Shown here piece by piece: positions 7,836 through 17,179 of a stretch of DNA of 64,000 nt. The number at the start of each line of letters is the position of its first letter. Position 1 is the stretch's first letter. Made by a program: the position numbers and the translations under genes. The DNA comes from Thermus antranikianii DSM 12462 (GTDB lineage Bacteria; Deinococcota; Deinococci; Deinococcales; Thermaceae), in the NCBI RefSeq assembly GCF_000423905.1, contig NZ_AUIW01000001.1, positions 186,001-250,000 of the forward strand. The letters are read 5' to 3'. The notes beneath the pieces were generated by a model that worked only from the letters and a program-made list of their open reading frames with translations, ran no database searches and was not told the DNA's origin.

Positions 7836-10800
7836 AGGACACTTGGCGCATCGACCGCCTCGTTCTCCAGGGGTTCAAGTCCTTTGCAGAGCGCACCGCC
7901 CTGGACTTCCCGGATCCCATCACCGGGATCATCGGGCCCAATGGCTCCGGCAAGAGCAACCTGGTGGAAGCCTTGCGCTTCGTGACCGGGGCCCGCGCCC
8001 ATGAGCTACGCGGGCAGGAACTTGGCACCTTTCTCTTCCACGGCGGCGAGGGCCACCCACCCCAGGCCATGGCGGAGGTCCGCCTGGAGCTTTCCCGGGG
8101 AAGGGAAAGGCTCACCGTGGAACGGCGCATCGAAGGGGACCGCTCCCTTTTTCGGGTGAACGGCCGCCCGTTAAGCGCCAAGGCCCTGGCCCTCCACCTC
8201 GCGGGCACGGGCCTGGGCCGAGGGGGGTACGCCATCGTGGGCCAGGGGGAGGTGGCCGCCCTACTGGAAGCCCCGGAGGAAGTTCTGCTGGCCCACCTCG
8301 AGGAGGCCGCCGGGCTGAAACCGGTGGCGGAAGCAGCCCGGGCAGCTGAGAAGGAGCTGCAAGAGGCAAGCCGCCTTCTGGAAGAGCGCGAGCGGGAACT
8401 CCGGGAGCTTAAGGCCCAGGCAGAACGGCTTAGAGGGGAAGCAAAGCGGGCCAGACGCGCCCAGGCCTTGGACCTCGAGGCCCTGGCCCTCAAGGTAAGC
8501 CTCCTGGAAGCCCGCATGGAGGAAGCCCAAGCCGAGATGGCGAGGGCCGAGGAGCGGCTTAAGGCCCTGGCCAGGGAGGAGGAAACCCTAGAGAAGGAGC
8601 GTCAAGCCCTGGAGCAAAGGCGCCTGGCCCTGGCCCGCGAAGAGGAATCCCTGCGCCAAGAGCTGGAAGCGGTGCGCCTGCGCCTAAAGGAGCGGGAAGG
8701 CTTCGAGCGGGAGCTTAGGGAGCTCGCCCGGCTGCAAAGGGCCCTGGACCGTCCCCCTCCTGAAGACCCTGGCCCCCCGGTACCCCCTCCCCCCCGGCCC
8801 CTCGAGGAGCTCCGCACCCAGCTGAGGCATTTGAAAGCGGAAGAAGCCCGCCTGCTGGCCGCCAAAAAGCGCCACGAGGAAACCTTCCGCCGGTACCTAA
8901 CGGAAACCGCCCGCTACGAGGAACGCCTGAAGGCTTACCAGGAAGCCTTGGCGGAACGCACCCGCTTGGAGGAGGAGCTTGCTCGGAAGCTTGAGGAACT
9001 TCGGGACCTCGAGGCGAGAATGGCCGAAAGGAAGCGGTTGGAAACCCACCTCGCCGAACTGCGCGCCCAGGCCCAGGGAGCCCTCAGGGAGGCCGAGCGG
9101 CTCAGGCGGCTTCTGGAGGCCGGCAGCGACCTGCACGAGGGACCCCGAAAGGTACGGAAGCTTCCTGGGGTGCTGGGGGTGGTGGCGGACCTGGTGCGAC
9201 CCGAAGCGGGGCTGGAGCTGGCCTTGGAGGCGGCCCTGGGCCCCCGGCTCCAATGGGTCCTCACCCAGGACGAGGAAGCCGCCAAGGCCGCCATCGCCCT
9301 CCTGAAACGAGAAGGGGGCCGGGCCACCTTCCTGCCCCTAACCCTTCTATCCCCGCCACCTCCCCCCTCTCCCCCTCCCGTGCCCGGCCTCCTGGGACCC
9401 GCCTTCCGCCTGGCCCGGCTCCGGCACCCCGGCCTACCGGAGAAGGAAATCCTCCTTGCCCTCCTGGGGGATACCCTGGTCTTCGCCGACTTGGACGCAG
9501 CCCTGGCTTACCGGAGGGCTGGGGGTCGGGAAAGAGTGGTCACCCTGGAAGGCGAGGTGCTAGAACGCCTGGGAGCCCTATCCGGTGGGCGCCAAAAGGG
9601 AGGTGGGGAAACCCTCCTCTTAAGGCGGCGCCTGGAGGACCTGGAAACCGAGCAGGAGCAGCTCGCCAGGGAGATCAAAGCCCTGGAGGAAGCCCTGGCC
9701 TCCTTCCCTCCCCACCGACGCCTGGAGGAAGCCCGGGCCCAGGTGGAGACCCTGCAGGGCCGGCTCCGCTCCCCCCTACCCCCGCCTCCCAAACCCCCCA
9801 CACCGCCTCAGGAAACCTGGGAGGAGGCCCGGCTTCTGGCCTTGGAAAAGGAAAGAGAGGAGCTGGAAGGAATCCTGGCCCAAGCAGAGGCCCACGAGCG
9901 CTGGCGCCTGCTCTCCCAGGCCCGGGAGGCTTGGGCAGCGTCCCAGGAGGAAGTGCGCCGCATCCAGTCGAGGATGGAGGAACTGAAGGCCAAACTCGCC
10001 GCCACCCAACCCCTTCAGGCCAAGGCCCAGGAGCTAGAGGAACGCCTTAAGGCCGTGCGGGCGGAAAGGACAAACCTTGAGGACCAGCAAACCCGGGCCC
10101 TTACCCGGGCTAACGCCCTCTTGAGCGAGCGGGAAAACCTCCGCCTGCTCCTGGCCCGTAGGGAAGCCCTCCTGGAGGAACTTGGCCGGGAGAGGGCCTC
10201 CCTCCCCCCCCTAGACCGTCTGCCTGGCACGCCCAGGGCCCTCCAGGCCAGGCTAGCCCAGGTGGAACGGGAGCGGGCGGCTTTGGGACCCGTAAACGCC
10301 CTGGCGGAAAGAGAGCTAATGGAGTTGGAGGCTCGCCTTGAGGCTCAGGAAAAAGAAGTTAAGGAGGCCACGGAAGCCCTCCTTCGCCTCGAAGCCGAGG
10401 CCAAGGCTGTGGAAAAAGCCTACGGGGAGAGGCTGAAGGAAAGCTACCAGGTTTTCCAAAGCGCTTTTCAGAAATACGCCCTAGCCCTCCTTGGAGCCCG
10501 GGCCGAGGTGAAGCGGGAAGGCCAGGGGCTGAAGCTGGTGGTGATCCCGGCAGGAAAGCGCACCCAAGACCTCCGCCTCCTCTCCCTGGGGGAAAAGACC
10601 CTGGGGGCCCTCGCCTTCCTCTTTTCCCTGGGCGAACTCCAGGGTGGCCTACCCTTGGCCGTACTGGATGAGGTAGACGCCGCCCTTGACGAGGCCAACC
10701 TCGTCCGCTTCACCCGCTTCCTCAACTCCGGAAAGCAGTTCATCCTGGTCACCCATCAGAAGCGCACCATGGAAGCTTGCCACGCCCTCTATGGGGTCAC

Positions 10801-10864
10801 CGCCCAAGGGGGCGTGAGCCGGGTGTTCTCTATCCGCAAGGAGGCTGCCTATGACCCTAAATGA
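7832..10864 (+). CDS. smc: Chromosome segregation ATPase SMC
   Basis: A 1010-residue SMC. The N-terminal Walker A GPNGSGKSN is at residues 35-43. Two long coiled coils flank a hinge region near residues 430-560, and the C-terminal head has the signature LSLGEKTL and Walker B/D-loop VLDEVDAALDEAN. It is shorter than the roughly 1180 residues of most bacterial SMCs because the coiled-coil arms are reduced. A Pro-rich break (RPPPEDPGPPVPPPP) interrupts the first arm. It forms the condensin core with ScpA and ScpB, which are not in this window. Confidence 0.95.
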   Translation: MKDTWRIDRLVLQGFKSFAERTALDFPDPITGIIGPNGSGKSNLVEALRFVTGARAHELRGQELGTFLFHGGEGHPPQAMAEVRLELSRGRERLTVERRIEGDRSLFRVNGRPLSAKALALHLAGTGLGRGGYAIVGQGEVAALLEAPEEVLLAHLEEAAGLKPVAEAARAAEKELQEASRLLEERERELRELKAQAERLRGEAKRARRAQALDLEALALKVSLLEARMEEAQAEMARAEERLKALAREEETLEKERQALEQRRLALAREEESLRQELEAVRLRLKEREGFERELRELARLQRALDRPPPEDPGPPVPPPPRPLEELRTQLRHLKAEEARLLAAKKRHEETFRRYLTETARYEERLKAYQEALAERTRLEEELARKLEELRDLEARMAERKRLETHLAELRAQAQGALREAERLRRLLEAGSDLHEGPRKVRKLPGVLGVVADLVRPEAGLELALEAALGPRLQWVLTQDEEAAKAAIALLKREGGRATFLPLTLLSPPPPPSPPPVPGLLGPAFRLARLRHPGLPEKEILLALLGDTLVFADLDAALAYRRAGGRERVVTLEGEVLERLGALSGGRQKGGGETLLLRRRLEDLETEQEQLAREIKALEEALASFPPHRRLEEARAQVETLQGRLRSPLPPPPKPPTPPQETWEEARLLALEKEREELEGILAQAEAHERWRLLSQAREAWAASQEEVRRIQSRMEELKAKLAATQPLQAKAQELEERLKAVRAERTNLEDQQTRALTRANALLSERENLRLLLARREALLEELGRERASLPPLDRLPGTPRALQARLAQVERERAALGPVNALAERELMELEARLEAQEKEVKEATEALLRLEAEAKAVEKAYGERLKESYQVFQSAFQKYALALLGARAEVKREGQGLKLVVIPAGKRTQDLRLLSLGEKTLGALAFLFSLGELQGGLPLAVLDEVDAALDEANLVRFTRFLNSGKQFILVTHQKRTMEACHALYGVTAQGGVSRVFSIRKEAAYDPK

Positions 10865-11177
10865 GTACCAGCAGGAGGCCAAGAAAACCGCCCTTTACCC
10901 CGAAGCCTACCGGCTTCTTTACCCCACCCTGGGCCTGGCGGGCGAAGCCGGGGAACTGGCTAACAAGGTCAAAAAGATCCTTAGAGACCATGGAGGAAAC
11001 CTCAACCAGGCTACCCGGGAGGATCTGGTGGCTGAGCTCGGGGATGTGCTTTGGTATGTGGCCCAGCTGGCCACCGACCTGGGGGTGAGCCTAGAGGAGG
11101 TGGCCCAAGGCAACCTGGCCAAACTCCGCTCCCGCCTGGAACGGGGGAAACTGGGGGGCTCGGGGGATAATCGCTAG
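10851..11177 (+). CDS. MazG-like nucleotide pyrophosphohydrolase
   Basis: A 108-residue single-domain MazG-family protein. The Mg-binding Glu/Asp set is visible in LAGEAGELANK and in AELGDVLWYVAQL. Such enzymes cleave NTPs or dNTPs to NMP and pyrophosphate, often as house-cleaning. Substrate preference cannot be told. It starts 14 bases inside the smc 3' end and is the last gene of the bioY operon. Confidence 0.85.
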   Translation: MTLNEYQQEAKKTALYPEAYRLLYPTLGLAGEAGELANKVKKILRDHGGNLNQATREDLVAELGDVLWYVAQLATDLGVSLEEVAQGNLAKLRSRLERGKLGGSGDNR

Positions 11178-11218
11178 CGCAAGGACACCGACCCCTGCCG
11201 GAAGAAAGGGGAGACCTC

Positions 11219-11248
11219 AATCCCCCGGGGTAGGGTCCCCGGGGGATT
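11219..11248. terminator. Bidirectional terminator between convergent operons
   Basis: A perfect 12-bp stem: AATCCCCCGGGG (11219-11230) and CCCCGGGGGATT (11237-11248) around a six-base loop. It lies between convergent mazG-like and Zn-ribbon genes. There is no T-run on either side. Confidence 0.6.
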
Positions 11249-11259
11249 CGCCTTCAGGC

Positions 11260-11508
11260 CTAATCAAAGAGGTCAAAGATCTCCAGGAAGCCCTTTTTCT
11301 TGCGGTAGGGTTTCCCCTCCTTGCGGTAGTACGCCTCCCGCTCCTCCTCGTAGGCCCGCTCCACCTCCTTGGCTTCCGCCAGGAGTTTTTCCAACTCCCC
11401 CCTATCCAGCCAGACCCCCCCGCACTGAGGGCAGACGTCGATGAGGACCCCCCGCCTTTCCACCTCCTTCATGCCCACCTGGCAGCTTGGGCAAAGGAGA
11501 AGGGGCAT
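11260..11508 (-). CDS. Small TFIIB-type Zn-ribbon protein
   Basis: An 82-residue protein with one zinc ribbon: C6 and C9 (LCPSC) and C26 and C29 (VCPQCGGVWLDRGELEKL). This CPxCGGxWLDxGEL pattern defines the bacterial zf-TFIIB family. The C-terminal half is a highly charged helix ending in aromatic residues. Function is unknown. It begins directly after the metallopeptidase stop codon, so it shares the riboswitch-controlled transcript. Confidence 0.8.
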   Translation of the reverse strand: MPLLLCPSCQVGMKEVERRGVLIDVCPQCGGVWLDRGELEKLLAEAKEVERAYEEEREAYYRKEGKPYRKKKGFLEIFDLFD

Positions 11509-12189
11509 CTACTCCTCCCTCCGCCCCATGAGGAGGCTGGCGTAGTAAAGGATGGTGGCCAAGGAGCTGGCCAAGGCGGCCACGTAGGTGAGGGCTGCCC
11601 AGGTGAGCACCTGCCGGGCAGGGGCTACTTCCTGCTGGGAGAGGAAGCCCATGCGCCGCAGGAACTCCAGGGCCCGCCTGGAGGCGTCGAACTCCACCGG
11701 CAGGGTCACCAGCTGGAATAGGGCCACCGCCAGGTATAGGTAAAGCCCGAGCTTGGCCAAACCGATGGCCCCTAGCATCAACCCGCCCACCACCAGGATC
11801 GGGCCCAGGTTGGTGCCCAGGCTGGCCGCCGGCCAGAGGCTGGCCCGCACCCGAAGCCAGGTGTAACCATGGGCATCCTGGACCGCATGCCCCACCTCGT
11901 GGGCGGCCACCGCCAGGGCCGCCAGGCTGGGCGAGGCGTAGTTGGGCTCGGAAAGCCGCACCACCTTAGCGTGAGGATCGTAGTGGTCCGTGAGAGCTCC
12001 GGGCACCGGTTCCACCCGGACGTGGGTGAGGCCATGGGCATCCAGGATAGCCCGGGCCACCTGGGCCCCTGTAAGCCCCCGGCTGTTGGCCACCCGGCTG
12101 AATCGGGCAAAGGTGGCCTGTAGACCGCCTTGAATCACCAGGCTGGCCACGAAGACCAACCCCATGAGCAAGAGCGCCAGTATGTCCAT
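11509..12189 (-). CDS. Membrane zinc metallopeptidase, YugP family
   Basis: A 226-residue membrane protein with an N-terminal helix, a zincin motif HEVGH (H97, E98, H101) in a cytoplasm-proximal loop, and three further hydrophobic segments. This matches the YugP family of putative neutral zinc metallopeptidases, whose substrates are unknown. The ATG at 12189 is chosen because AGGAGGT lies eight bases upstream; a longer frame to 12372 reads through the riboswitch. It is the first gene after that riboswitch. Confidence 0.85.
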   Translation of the reverse strand: MDILALLLMGLVFVASLVIQGGLQATFARFSRVANSRGLTGAQVARAILDAHGLTHVRVEPVPGALTDHYDPHAKVVRLSEPNYASPSLAALAVAAHEVGHAVQDAHGYTWLRVRASLWPAASLGTNLGPILVVGGLMLGAIGLAKLGLYLYLAVALFQLVTLPVEFDASRRALEFLRRMGFLSQQEVAPARQVLTWAALTYVAALASSLATILYYASLLMGRREE

Positions 12190-12217
12190 TCCCGTCCACC
12201 TCCTCCCGAAGAGTAGC

Positions 12218-12248
12218 AAAAACCGAGGCCACCCATACAGGTGGTCTC
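12218..12248 (-). terminator. Riboswitch expression-platform terminator
   Basis: On the minus strand GAGACCACC (12248 to 12240) pairs with GGTGGCCTC (12233 to 12225) with one mismatch, followed by TTTTT (12222 to 12218). The 5' arm is the conserved GAGACC of the aptamer, so aptamer folding and termination exclude each other. Confidence 0.75.
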
Positions 12249-12338
12249 GCCATGCGCCCTTAGGCGCCCCAGCCGACCGGGGATTTCTCCCGTACTGACG
12301 ACCGGCTGGCCCCCAAAGGGGGCGGCTACTCCCCGCGG
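12240..12338 (-). ncRNA. yybP-ykoY manganese riboswitch
   Basis: Reading leftwards the leader has GGGGAGTAGC (12334 to 12325), a GCCCCC/GGGGGC hairpin, a long helix CCAGCCG/CGGCTGG holding the conserved GTCGTCA, a GCGCC/GGCGC hairpin, and then GGCGAGACC. Order and loops match the known Mn2+ aptamer, in which the two outer loops dock around Mn2+. The basal P1 helix is short here. It lies upstream of the YugP-type metallopeptidase and Zn-ribbon gene rather than an Mn exporter. Confidence 0.88.
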
Positions 12339-12343
12339 TTCCC

Positions 12344-12372
12344 TTTATACCAAACCCAGTCCCTCCTGGCAA
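12344..12372 (-). promoter_or_regulatory. Promoter of the Mn-riboswitch transcript
   Basis: TTGCCA (12372 to 12367), a 17-base spacer and TATAAA (12349 to 12344). The expected RNA start is near 12338, just before the aptamer. Confidence 0.75.
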
Positions 12373-12402
12373 GGACCGGGACGGGAATGTGCACAGACCC
12401 CC

Positions 12403-12430
12403 TTTACTGTTCTTCGCTCAAGGGTATCTT
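12403..12430 (+). promoter_or_regulatory. Probable rhodanese promoter
   Basis: TTTACT (12403-12408), 16 bases, TATCTT (12425-12430), then a GGGAGGTGAGGT ribosome binding site before ATG 12449. Confidence 0.5.
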
Positions 12431-12448
12431 GTGAGCGGGAGGTGAGGT

Positions 12449-13306
12449 ATGGGCTACGCGCATCCCGAGGTTCTGGTGAGCACGGACTGGGTCCAGGAGC
12501 ACCTCGAGGATCCTAAGGTGAGGATCCTCGAGGTGGACGAGGACATCCTGCTTTACGAAACCGGCCATATTCCCGGGGCACAAAAGGTGGACTGGCAACG
12601 GGATTTCTGGGATCCGGTGGTGCGGGACTTTGTGGACGAGGAGGGGTTTGCCAACCTCATGGAAAGGCTTGGGATCTCCAACGATACCACCGTGGTCCTT
12701 TACGGGGACAAGAACAACTGGTGGGCCGCCTACGCCTTCTGGTTCTTCAAATATAACGGCCACCAGGACGTGCGCCTCATGAACGGGGGGCGGCAGAAGT
12801 GGGTGGAGGAAGGCCGTCCCCTGACCACCGAGGTGCCCACCTACCCCAAGGGCAGCTACCGGGTACCCTACCGGGACGAGTCCATCCGCGCCTATCGGGA
12901 CGAGGTCCTCAAGCACATCCTCAAGGTTAAAGAGGGCAAGGGCGCCCTGGTGGACGTGCGAAGCCCCGAGGAGTACCGGGGGGAGCTTACCCACATGCCC
13001 AACTACCCTCAGGAGGGCGCCCTGCGGGCTGGCCACATCCCGGGGGCCAAAAACGTGCCCTGGGCCAAGGCGGTGAACCCGGACGGCACCTTCAAGTCCG
13101 CGGAGGAGCTAAGGGCCCTCTACGAGCCCCTGGGCATTACCCCGGACAAGGACGTGGTGGTCTACTGCCGCATCGCCGAGCGCTCCAGCCACTCCTGGTT
13201 TGTCCTCAAGTACCTCCTCGGCTACCCCCACGTGAAGAACTACGACGGCTCCTGGACGGAGTGGGGCAACCTGGTGGGGGTTCCGGTAGCCAAAGGGGAG
13301 GAATAG
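12449..13306 (+). CDS. Thiosulfate sulfurtransferase (two-domain rhodanese)
   Basis: 285 residues forming two rhodanese domains. Only the C-terminal one is catalytic, with C240 in [12 protein letters not shown]; the N-terminal one has Asp-Lys in the same place (LYGDKNNWW) and is structural, as usual. It moves sulfane sulfur from thiosulfate to thiol acceptors. It has a strong Shine-Dalgarno and its own promoter, and ends one base before convergent sdaAA. Confidence 0.93.
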   Translation: MGYAHPEVLVSTDWVQEHLEDPKVRILEVDEDILLYETGHIPGAQKVDWQRDFWDPVVRDFVDEEGFANLMERLGISNDTTVVLYGDKNNWWAAYAFWFFKYNGHQDVRLMNGGRQKWVEEGRPLTTEVPTYPKGSYRVPYRDESIRAYRDEVLKHILKVKEGKGALVDVRSPEEYRGELTHMPNYPQEGALRAGHIPGAKNVPWAKAVNPDGTFKSAEELRALYEPLGITPDKDVVVYCRIAERSSHSWFVLKYLLGYPHVKNYDGSWTEWGNLVGVPVAKGEE

Positions 13307-13307
13307 T

Positions 13308-14171
13308 TCAATCCTCGGAAGCCTCCCCCAGGGCCTGGGCGGCAAGCCAACGCCCCGTAGGGGTGTCCGCCAACCCCCCCAGGCCTGTTTCCTTGAGCTC
13401 CAAGGGCAGGAGGCGGCCGATGCCCGCCATGGCCAGGATCACCTCGTCGGGAGGGATCACGCTCCTTATCCCCGCCAGGGCCATGGAAGCGGCACTCACC
13501 GCATGCACCGCGTAAAAACCATTGCGCATCACGCAGGGGACCTCCACAAACCCCCCCACGGGATCGCAAACCAAACCCAGGGTGTTCTGCAGGGCCAAGG
13601 CCGCCGCATGGGCAGAGGCCTCTGAACTCCCCCCGAGAAGCTCGGTAACGGCGGCCGCCGCCATGGCGGCCGAGGAACCGATTTCCGCCTGGCACCCTCC
13701 GCTGGCCCCGGCGATGTAGATCTGGCGGTTGATGATCTTGGCCACCCCGGCGGCCAGGACCATGGGCATGAGGAGTTCCTCATCGGGAATGCCCAGGTGA
13801 TCCGCCACTCCCAGTAAGGCCCCGGGAAGCGTTCCGGCGCTGCCCGCAGTGGGCGCGGCTACGATCCGGCCCATGCGGGCATTTTCCTCATTGACCGCCA
13901 TGGCGTAGGCCTGGACCCGCTTTAAAAGCGGATCCCGCAAGGGATCCGGGGCTTCCCACAAGGTCTTGGCATTCTTCCCCACCATTCCCGCCACGCTGGG
14001 GGCATCCGAGGCGAGACCCCTCCGGATGGAATCCCGCATGATGCCAAGGCGCTCCCGAAGCTTATCCAGAATGGCCTCGGGAGCCAGTCCGCTTTCCTCC
14101 ACCTCCTCGCGGAGCACAGCCTCCGACGCCCGGCCGGGAAGGGCGGCGAGATCGTTCAGGGTCAACGGCAT
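13308..14171 (-). CDS. sdaAA: L-serine dehydratase, alpha chain
   Basis: A 287-residue iron-sulfur L-serine ammonia-lyase alpha subunit. Cysteines for the [4Fe-4S] cluster are seen in [19 protein letters not shown] and EVPCVMRN. The family converts serine to pyruvate and ammonia. The beta subunit (sdaAB) is not adjacent. TATACT lies exactly six bases before the ATG, so the message is probably leaderless. Confidence 0.93.
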   Translation of the reverse strand: MPLTLNDLAALPGRASEAVLREEVEESGLAPEAILDKLRERLGIMRDSIRRGLASDAPSVAGMVGKNAKTLWEAPDPLRDPLLKRVQAYAMAVNEENARMGRIVAAPTAGSAGTLPGALLGVADHLGIPDEELLMPMVLAAGVAKIINRQIYIAGASGGCQAEIGSSAAMAAAAVTELLGGSSEASAHAAALALQNTLGLVCDPVGGFVEVPCVMRNGFYAVHAVSAASMALAGIRSVIPPDEVILAMAGIGRLLPLELKETGLGGLADTPTGRWLAAQALGEASED

Positions 14172-14177
14172 AGCCTG

Positions 14178-14183
14178 AGTATA
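14178..14183 (-). promoter_or_regulatory. Leaderless -10 box for sdaAA
   Basis: TATACT (14183 to 14178) plus six bases to ATG 14171. Confidence 0.55.
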
Positions 14184-14233
14184 AGCTTTGGTTTCCTTTT
14201 ACCCTGTGGGTCTATGCTAAAGGCAGGGAAGGT

Positions 14234-14839
14234 ATGGATAACCCAGAACCTAGCCTCCGTGTGCTGATTGCCGACGACCACCCCCTCTTCCGGCTGGGCC
14301 TGCGGGCAGGCCTCGAGGGGGAAGGGCTCGCGGTGGTGGCCGAGGCCCAGGATGGAAAGGAGGCCTTGGAAAAAACCCTGGCCCTGAACCCGGAAGCGGT
14401 CCTCCTGGATCTAAGGATGCCTGGAATGGATGGATTAGAGTGCACCCGCCTGCTCCGGAAGGCAGGGTATCCCGGTCTCATCGCCCTCCTCACCACCTAC
14501 CAGGAGCCCGCCTTAGTGCGGGAAGCGTTTTTGGCCGGGGCCGACGCCTACTTTTCCAAGGAGCTCTCCGCTCCCGAGCTCAAAAGGCGCCTTCTCCGCG
14601 TGGCCCAGGGGGAGGAAAAACTGAAGCCCCCCGACCTGCCCAACCTCACCATGAGGGAGGAGGAAGTCCTCCGCCTCCTGGCCCAGGGGCTTTCCGTGAA
14701 GGAAATGGCCAAGGTGCTTGGCCTTTCCCCGGACACGGTGAAGGACCATCTGGAAAGCCTCTACGGCAAGCTTCTGGCCCGAAACCGGGTGGAAGCCCTG
14801 GAAAAAGCCAGATCCCTGGGATTCTTGGCGAAGAAATAA
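14234..14839 (+). CDS. NarL/FixJ-family response regulator
   Basis: 201 residues. The receiver domain has the acidic pair D14 and D15, phospho-acceptor D59 in LLDLRMPGMDG and K109 in YFSKE. A LuxR-type helix-turn-helix follows (about residues 137-195; LTMREEEVLRLLAQG, SPDTVKDHLESLYGKL). No histidine kinase is adjacent, so the input is unknown. TATGCT at 14213-14218 is a possible -10 box, giving a short leader. Confidence 0.92.
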   Translation: MDNPEPSLRVLIADDHPLFRLGLRAGLEGEGLAVVAEAQDGKEALEKTLALNPEAVLLDLRMPGMDGLECTRLLRKAGYPGLIALLTTYQEPALVREAFLAGADAYFSKELSAPELKRRLLRVAQGEEKLKPPDLPNLTMREEEVLRLLAQGLSVKEMAKVLGLSPDTVKDHLESLYGKLLARNRVEALEKARSLGFLAKK

Positions 14840-14865
14840 GGAAGGGCAGGTTTGCCCGCCCTTCC
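14840..14865. terminator. Bidirectional terminator
   Basis: GGAAGGGC (14840-14847) pairs with GCCCTTCC (14858-14865) between the convergent response regulator and rplS genes. Confidence 0.6.
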
Positions 14866-14878
14866 CCTAGTCCCCCGT

Positions 14879-15340
14879 TTACTCAGCGGAAGCTTCCCCT
14901 TCGATGGCCGCCTGACCAGAATCCTGGGCAGCCGCCGCTTCTTCCTCGGCCGCCCGGGCCCTCTCCTGATCCTGACCGACGCGCTTGCGGTCGACGCGGA
15001 GCTTGCGGCGGATCTCCTTTTCGGAGAGCTCACGGATGAAGTAGAGCTTGGCCCGCCGGGCCCGGCCCCGCTGGACGATCTCGATCTTCTCAATGAGGGG
15101 GGAGTTCAAAGGGAAGATGCGCTCCACCCCGACGCCGTAGCTCACCTTGCGCACGGTGAAGCTGGTGTTGTACCCGTTCCGCTTGATCTTGATGACGATG
15201 CCCTCAAAGTTCTGCACCCGGGTGCGGTTGCCTTCCTTTACCCGGTAAGCCACCCGCACGGTGTCGCCAGGCCGAAACTCGGGGAGATCGGTGCGGGTGT
15301 ACTTAGCCTCCACTACTTTAAGCAGCGCTCCTCGGTTCAT
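14879..15340 (-). CDS. rplS: 50S ribosomal protein L19
   Basis: 153 residues. The L19 core ([40 protein letters not shown]) is followed by a roughly 35-residue Ala/Glu-rich C-terminal tail, longer than in E. coli L19 (about 115 residues) and apparently disordered. The ATG at 15340 is chosen because GGGAGGAG lies just upstream; the frame open to 15445 is spacer. Last gene of the ffh operon. Confidence 0.96.
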   Translation of the reverse strand: MNRGALLKVVEAKYTRTDLPEFRPGDTVRVAYRVKEGNRTRVQNFEGIVIKIKRNGYNTSFTVRKVSYGVGVERIFPLNSPLIEKIEIVQRGRARRAKLYFIRELSEKEIRRKLRVDRKRVGQDQERARAAEEEAAAAQDSGQAAIEGEASAE

Positions 15341-15395
15341 GTTCTCCTCCCTTCCCAGAGGAACCCCTAGGGGTTCATGGGCAACAGACCTAAGT

Positions 15396-16115
15396 CTAGC
15401 CCTCGCGGTCCATTTCCGCAAGCCAGGCCACCTCGAGGGGCCCAAGCCTTGCCTCCCGCACCAGCTCCGGCCTCACGGCAAGGGTCTTCCTCAACGCTTC
15501 CTGTCTGCGCCACCGGTCCACCTCCGGGTGGTTTCCCGAAAGGAGAACCTCCGGCACCCGAAGCCCGCGGAACTCCGGGGGGCGGGTGTAGTGGGGGTGG
15601 TCCAGGAGTCCGCGGACAAAGGAATCCCTCCGGTGGCTTTCCGGATCCCCGATCACCCCGGGGATAAGCCGGGCGGTGGCCTCCAGCACCGCCAAGGCCG
15701 CCACTTCCCCCCCCATGAGCACGTAGTCCCCGACGGAAAGGGAACGGGTTACAAAGGCCTCCACCCGGGCGTCAAACCCCTCGTACCGCCCGGAAAGAAG
15801 GACCAGGTGATCCCTTTGGGCGAGCTCCTCCGCCACCCGTTGGGTAAAGGGTTCCCCCGCCGGGGAAAGGAGGATCACCTCATCCGCAGGCAGAACGGCC
15901 TCCAAGGCGGCCACCGCCACATCCGGACGGATCACCATCCCCGCCCCGCCGCCATAGGGAGTATCGTCCACGGTGCGGTGCCGCCCCAACCCATAGGCCC
16001 TGAGGTCCACCACCTCCACCTGGATGAGACCCCGCTCCTGGGCCTTCTTCAGAAGGGATTCCGAAAGCCAGGGGCGTATGAGGCCAGGGAAAAGGGTGAG
16101 GATACTGTAGCGCAT
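15396..16115 (-). CDS. trmD: tRNA (guanine-N1)-methyltransferase TrmD
   Basis: A 239-residue SPOUT methyltransferase making m1G37 in tRNAs. N-terminal ILTLFPGLI, the [11 protein letters not shown] stretch and the knotted SAM site ([29 protein letters not shown]) are intact. It starts directly after the rimM stop codon within the ffh-to-rplS operon, the common bacterial order. Confidence 0.97.
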   Translation of the reverse strand: MRYSILTLFPGLIRPWLSESLLKKAQERGLIQVEVVDLRAYGLGRHRTVDDTPYGGGAGMVIRPDVAVAALEAVLPADEVILLSPAGEPFTQRVAEELAQRDHLVLLSGRYEGFDARVEAFVTRSLSVGDYVLMGGEVAALAVLEATARLIPGVIGDPESHRRDSFVRGLLDHPHYTRPPEFRGLRVPEVLLSGNHPEVDRWRRQEALRKTLAVRPELVREARLGPLEVAWLAEMDREG

Positions 16116-16604
16116 TCAGTCAAAGAGGCCGGGGATAGGCTCCACGTGGATGCCCTCCTCCTCCACCCGCACGTAGGGCGCCTGCAGGGGTACCAGGCGC
16201 TCCGTCTGGTCCCGAAGCCTTTCCCCCACACCCTTGATCACCAGGACATCCTGGGCTCCCGCGTCCAGGATGTCCACCACCTCCCCCACCTTAAGGCCCT
16301 CCACGTAAACAGGTAGGCCAATAAGGGCAAAGTAGTAGTACCGGCCCTCCTCGAGGGGGGGAAGTTCCTCCACCTCGGCATACACCCGGAGGCCCACCAA
16401 GGGCTCGGCGAGCTCCCGGCTGGAAACCCCAGCCAGGTGAACCACCAAGTCATCCCCCACCTGGTAGAGATCCTCCACCGCCCGCCAGCCATGCCCTTCC
16501 ACGTAGACCCGCTCCAGGTGAGCCACCACCGGCTCACCCCGGAACTTCAGACCCCCGCGCAGGGCATAGGGGGCACCGAACCGACCGATTTCCACCAGGC
16601 GCAT
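16116..16604 (-). CDS. rimM: Ribosome maturation factor RimM
   Basis: 162 residues: an N-terminal RimM barrel (EIGRFGAPYALRGGLKF) and a C-terminal PRC barrel (YYYFALIGLPVYV, KVGEVVDILDAGAQDVLVI). RimM binds S19 and aids 30S maturation. The ATG at 16604 is chosen because the conserved N-terminal strand begins there; the frame extending to 16700 overlaps khpA and has no homologous sequence. Confidence 0.94.
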   Translation of the reverse strand: MRLVEIGRFGAPYALRGGLKFRGEPVVAHLERVYVEGHGWRAVEDLYQVGDDLVVHLAGVSSRELAEPLVGLRVYAEVEELPPLEEGRYYYFALIGLPVYVEGLKVGEVVDILDAGAQDVLVIKGVGERLRDQTERLVPLQAPYVRVEEEGIHVEPIPGLFD

Positions 16605-16635
16605 CCCTAATCCATTATGCCAAAGCCCCACGGGC

Positions 16636-16854
16636 CTAGCGCACCTCCACCCCCACCTTGCGCTTGGCGTAGGCTCGCACGAGGGTGCGGATGGACTCAA
16701 TGACCCGGCCTTGTTTGCCGATGAGCCGGCCCTTGTCCTCCGGGGCCACCTCCACCACGTAAAGGGGGCCTTCCCGGGTCCGTTTTTCCTGCACCCGGAC
16801 CCGCTCCGGCTGGTCCACCACGCTCTTGGCCAAATATTCCACCAAGTCCTTCAT
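16636..16854 (-). CDS. khpA: KH-domain RNA-binding protein KhpA
   Basis: A 72-residue single KH domain with the GRLIGKQGRVIESIR motif, where GKQG is the GXXG RNA-gripping loop. The rpsP-khpA-rimM-trmD order is widespread. In other bacteria KhpA pairs with KhpB; no KhpB is visible here. Confidence 0.92.
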   Translation of the reverse strand: MKDLVEYLAKSVVDQPERVRVQEKRTREGPLYVVEVAPEDKGRLIGKQGRVIESIRTLVRAYAKRKVGVEVR

Positions 16855-16920
16855 GGCCCCATGTTAAGGCAAAGGCGCCGCGTGGGTACACCCACCGGCA
16901 CCCACAGGAAGCCCTAACCC

Positions 16921-17175
16921 TTAGCCTTCTTTCCGGAAAACCCCCGCCTGCCTGAGAAGCCTCCGGGCGGTGTCCGTGGGCTGGGCCCCCACGGAAAGCC
17001 AGTACCTGGCCCGCTCCACGTCCACCTTCAGCCACTCGGGAGTGGTCTTGCGGGGATCGTAGTACCCGATCTTTTCGATGTAGGCGCCGTCGCGCTTTCT
17101 GCGGCTATCGGTAACCACGATGCGGTAGTGAGGATTGTGCTTGGAGCCGAAACGAGAAAGCCGGATCTTTACCAT
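16921..17175 (-). CDS. rpsP: 30S ribosomal protein S16
   Basis: An 84-residue S16 with the N-terminal [19 protein letters not shown] and the EKIGYYDP motif. It lies four bases after ffh and is followed by a 66-base gap to khpA in which no structure is obvious. Confidence 0.97.
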   Translation of the reverse strand: MVKIRLSRFGSKHNPHYRIVVTDSRRKRDGAYIEKIGYYDPRKTTPEWLKVDVERARYWLSVGAQPTDTARRLLRQAGVFRKEG

Positions 17176-17179
17176 TTTC

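Noticed and set aside
12190..12372. N-terminal extension of the metallopeptidase frame
   Set aside because: It translates the Mn riboswitch; ATG 12189 has a proper Shine-Dalgarno.
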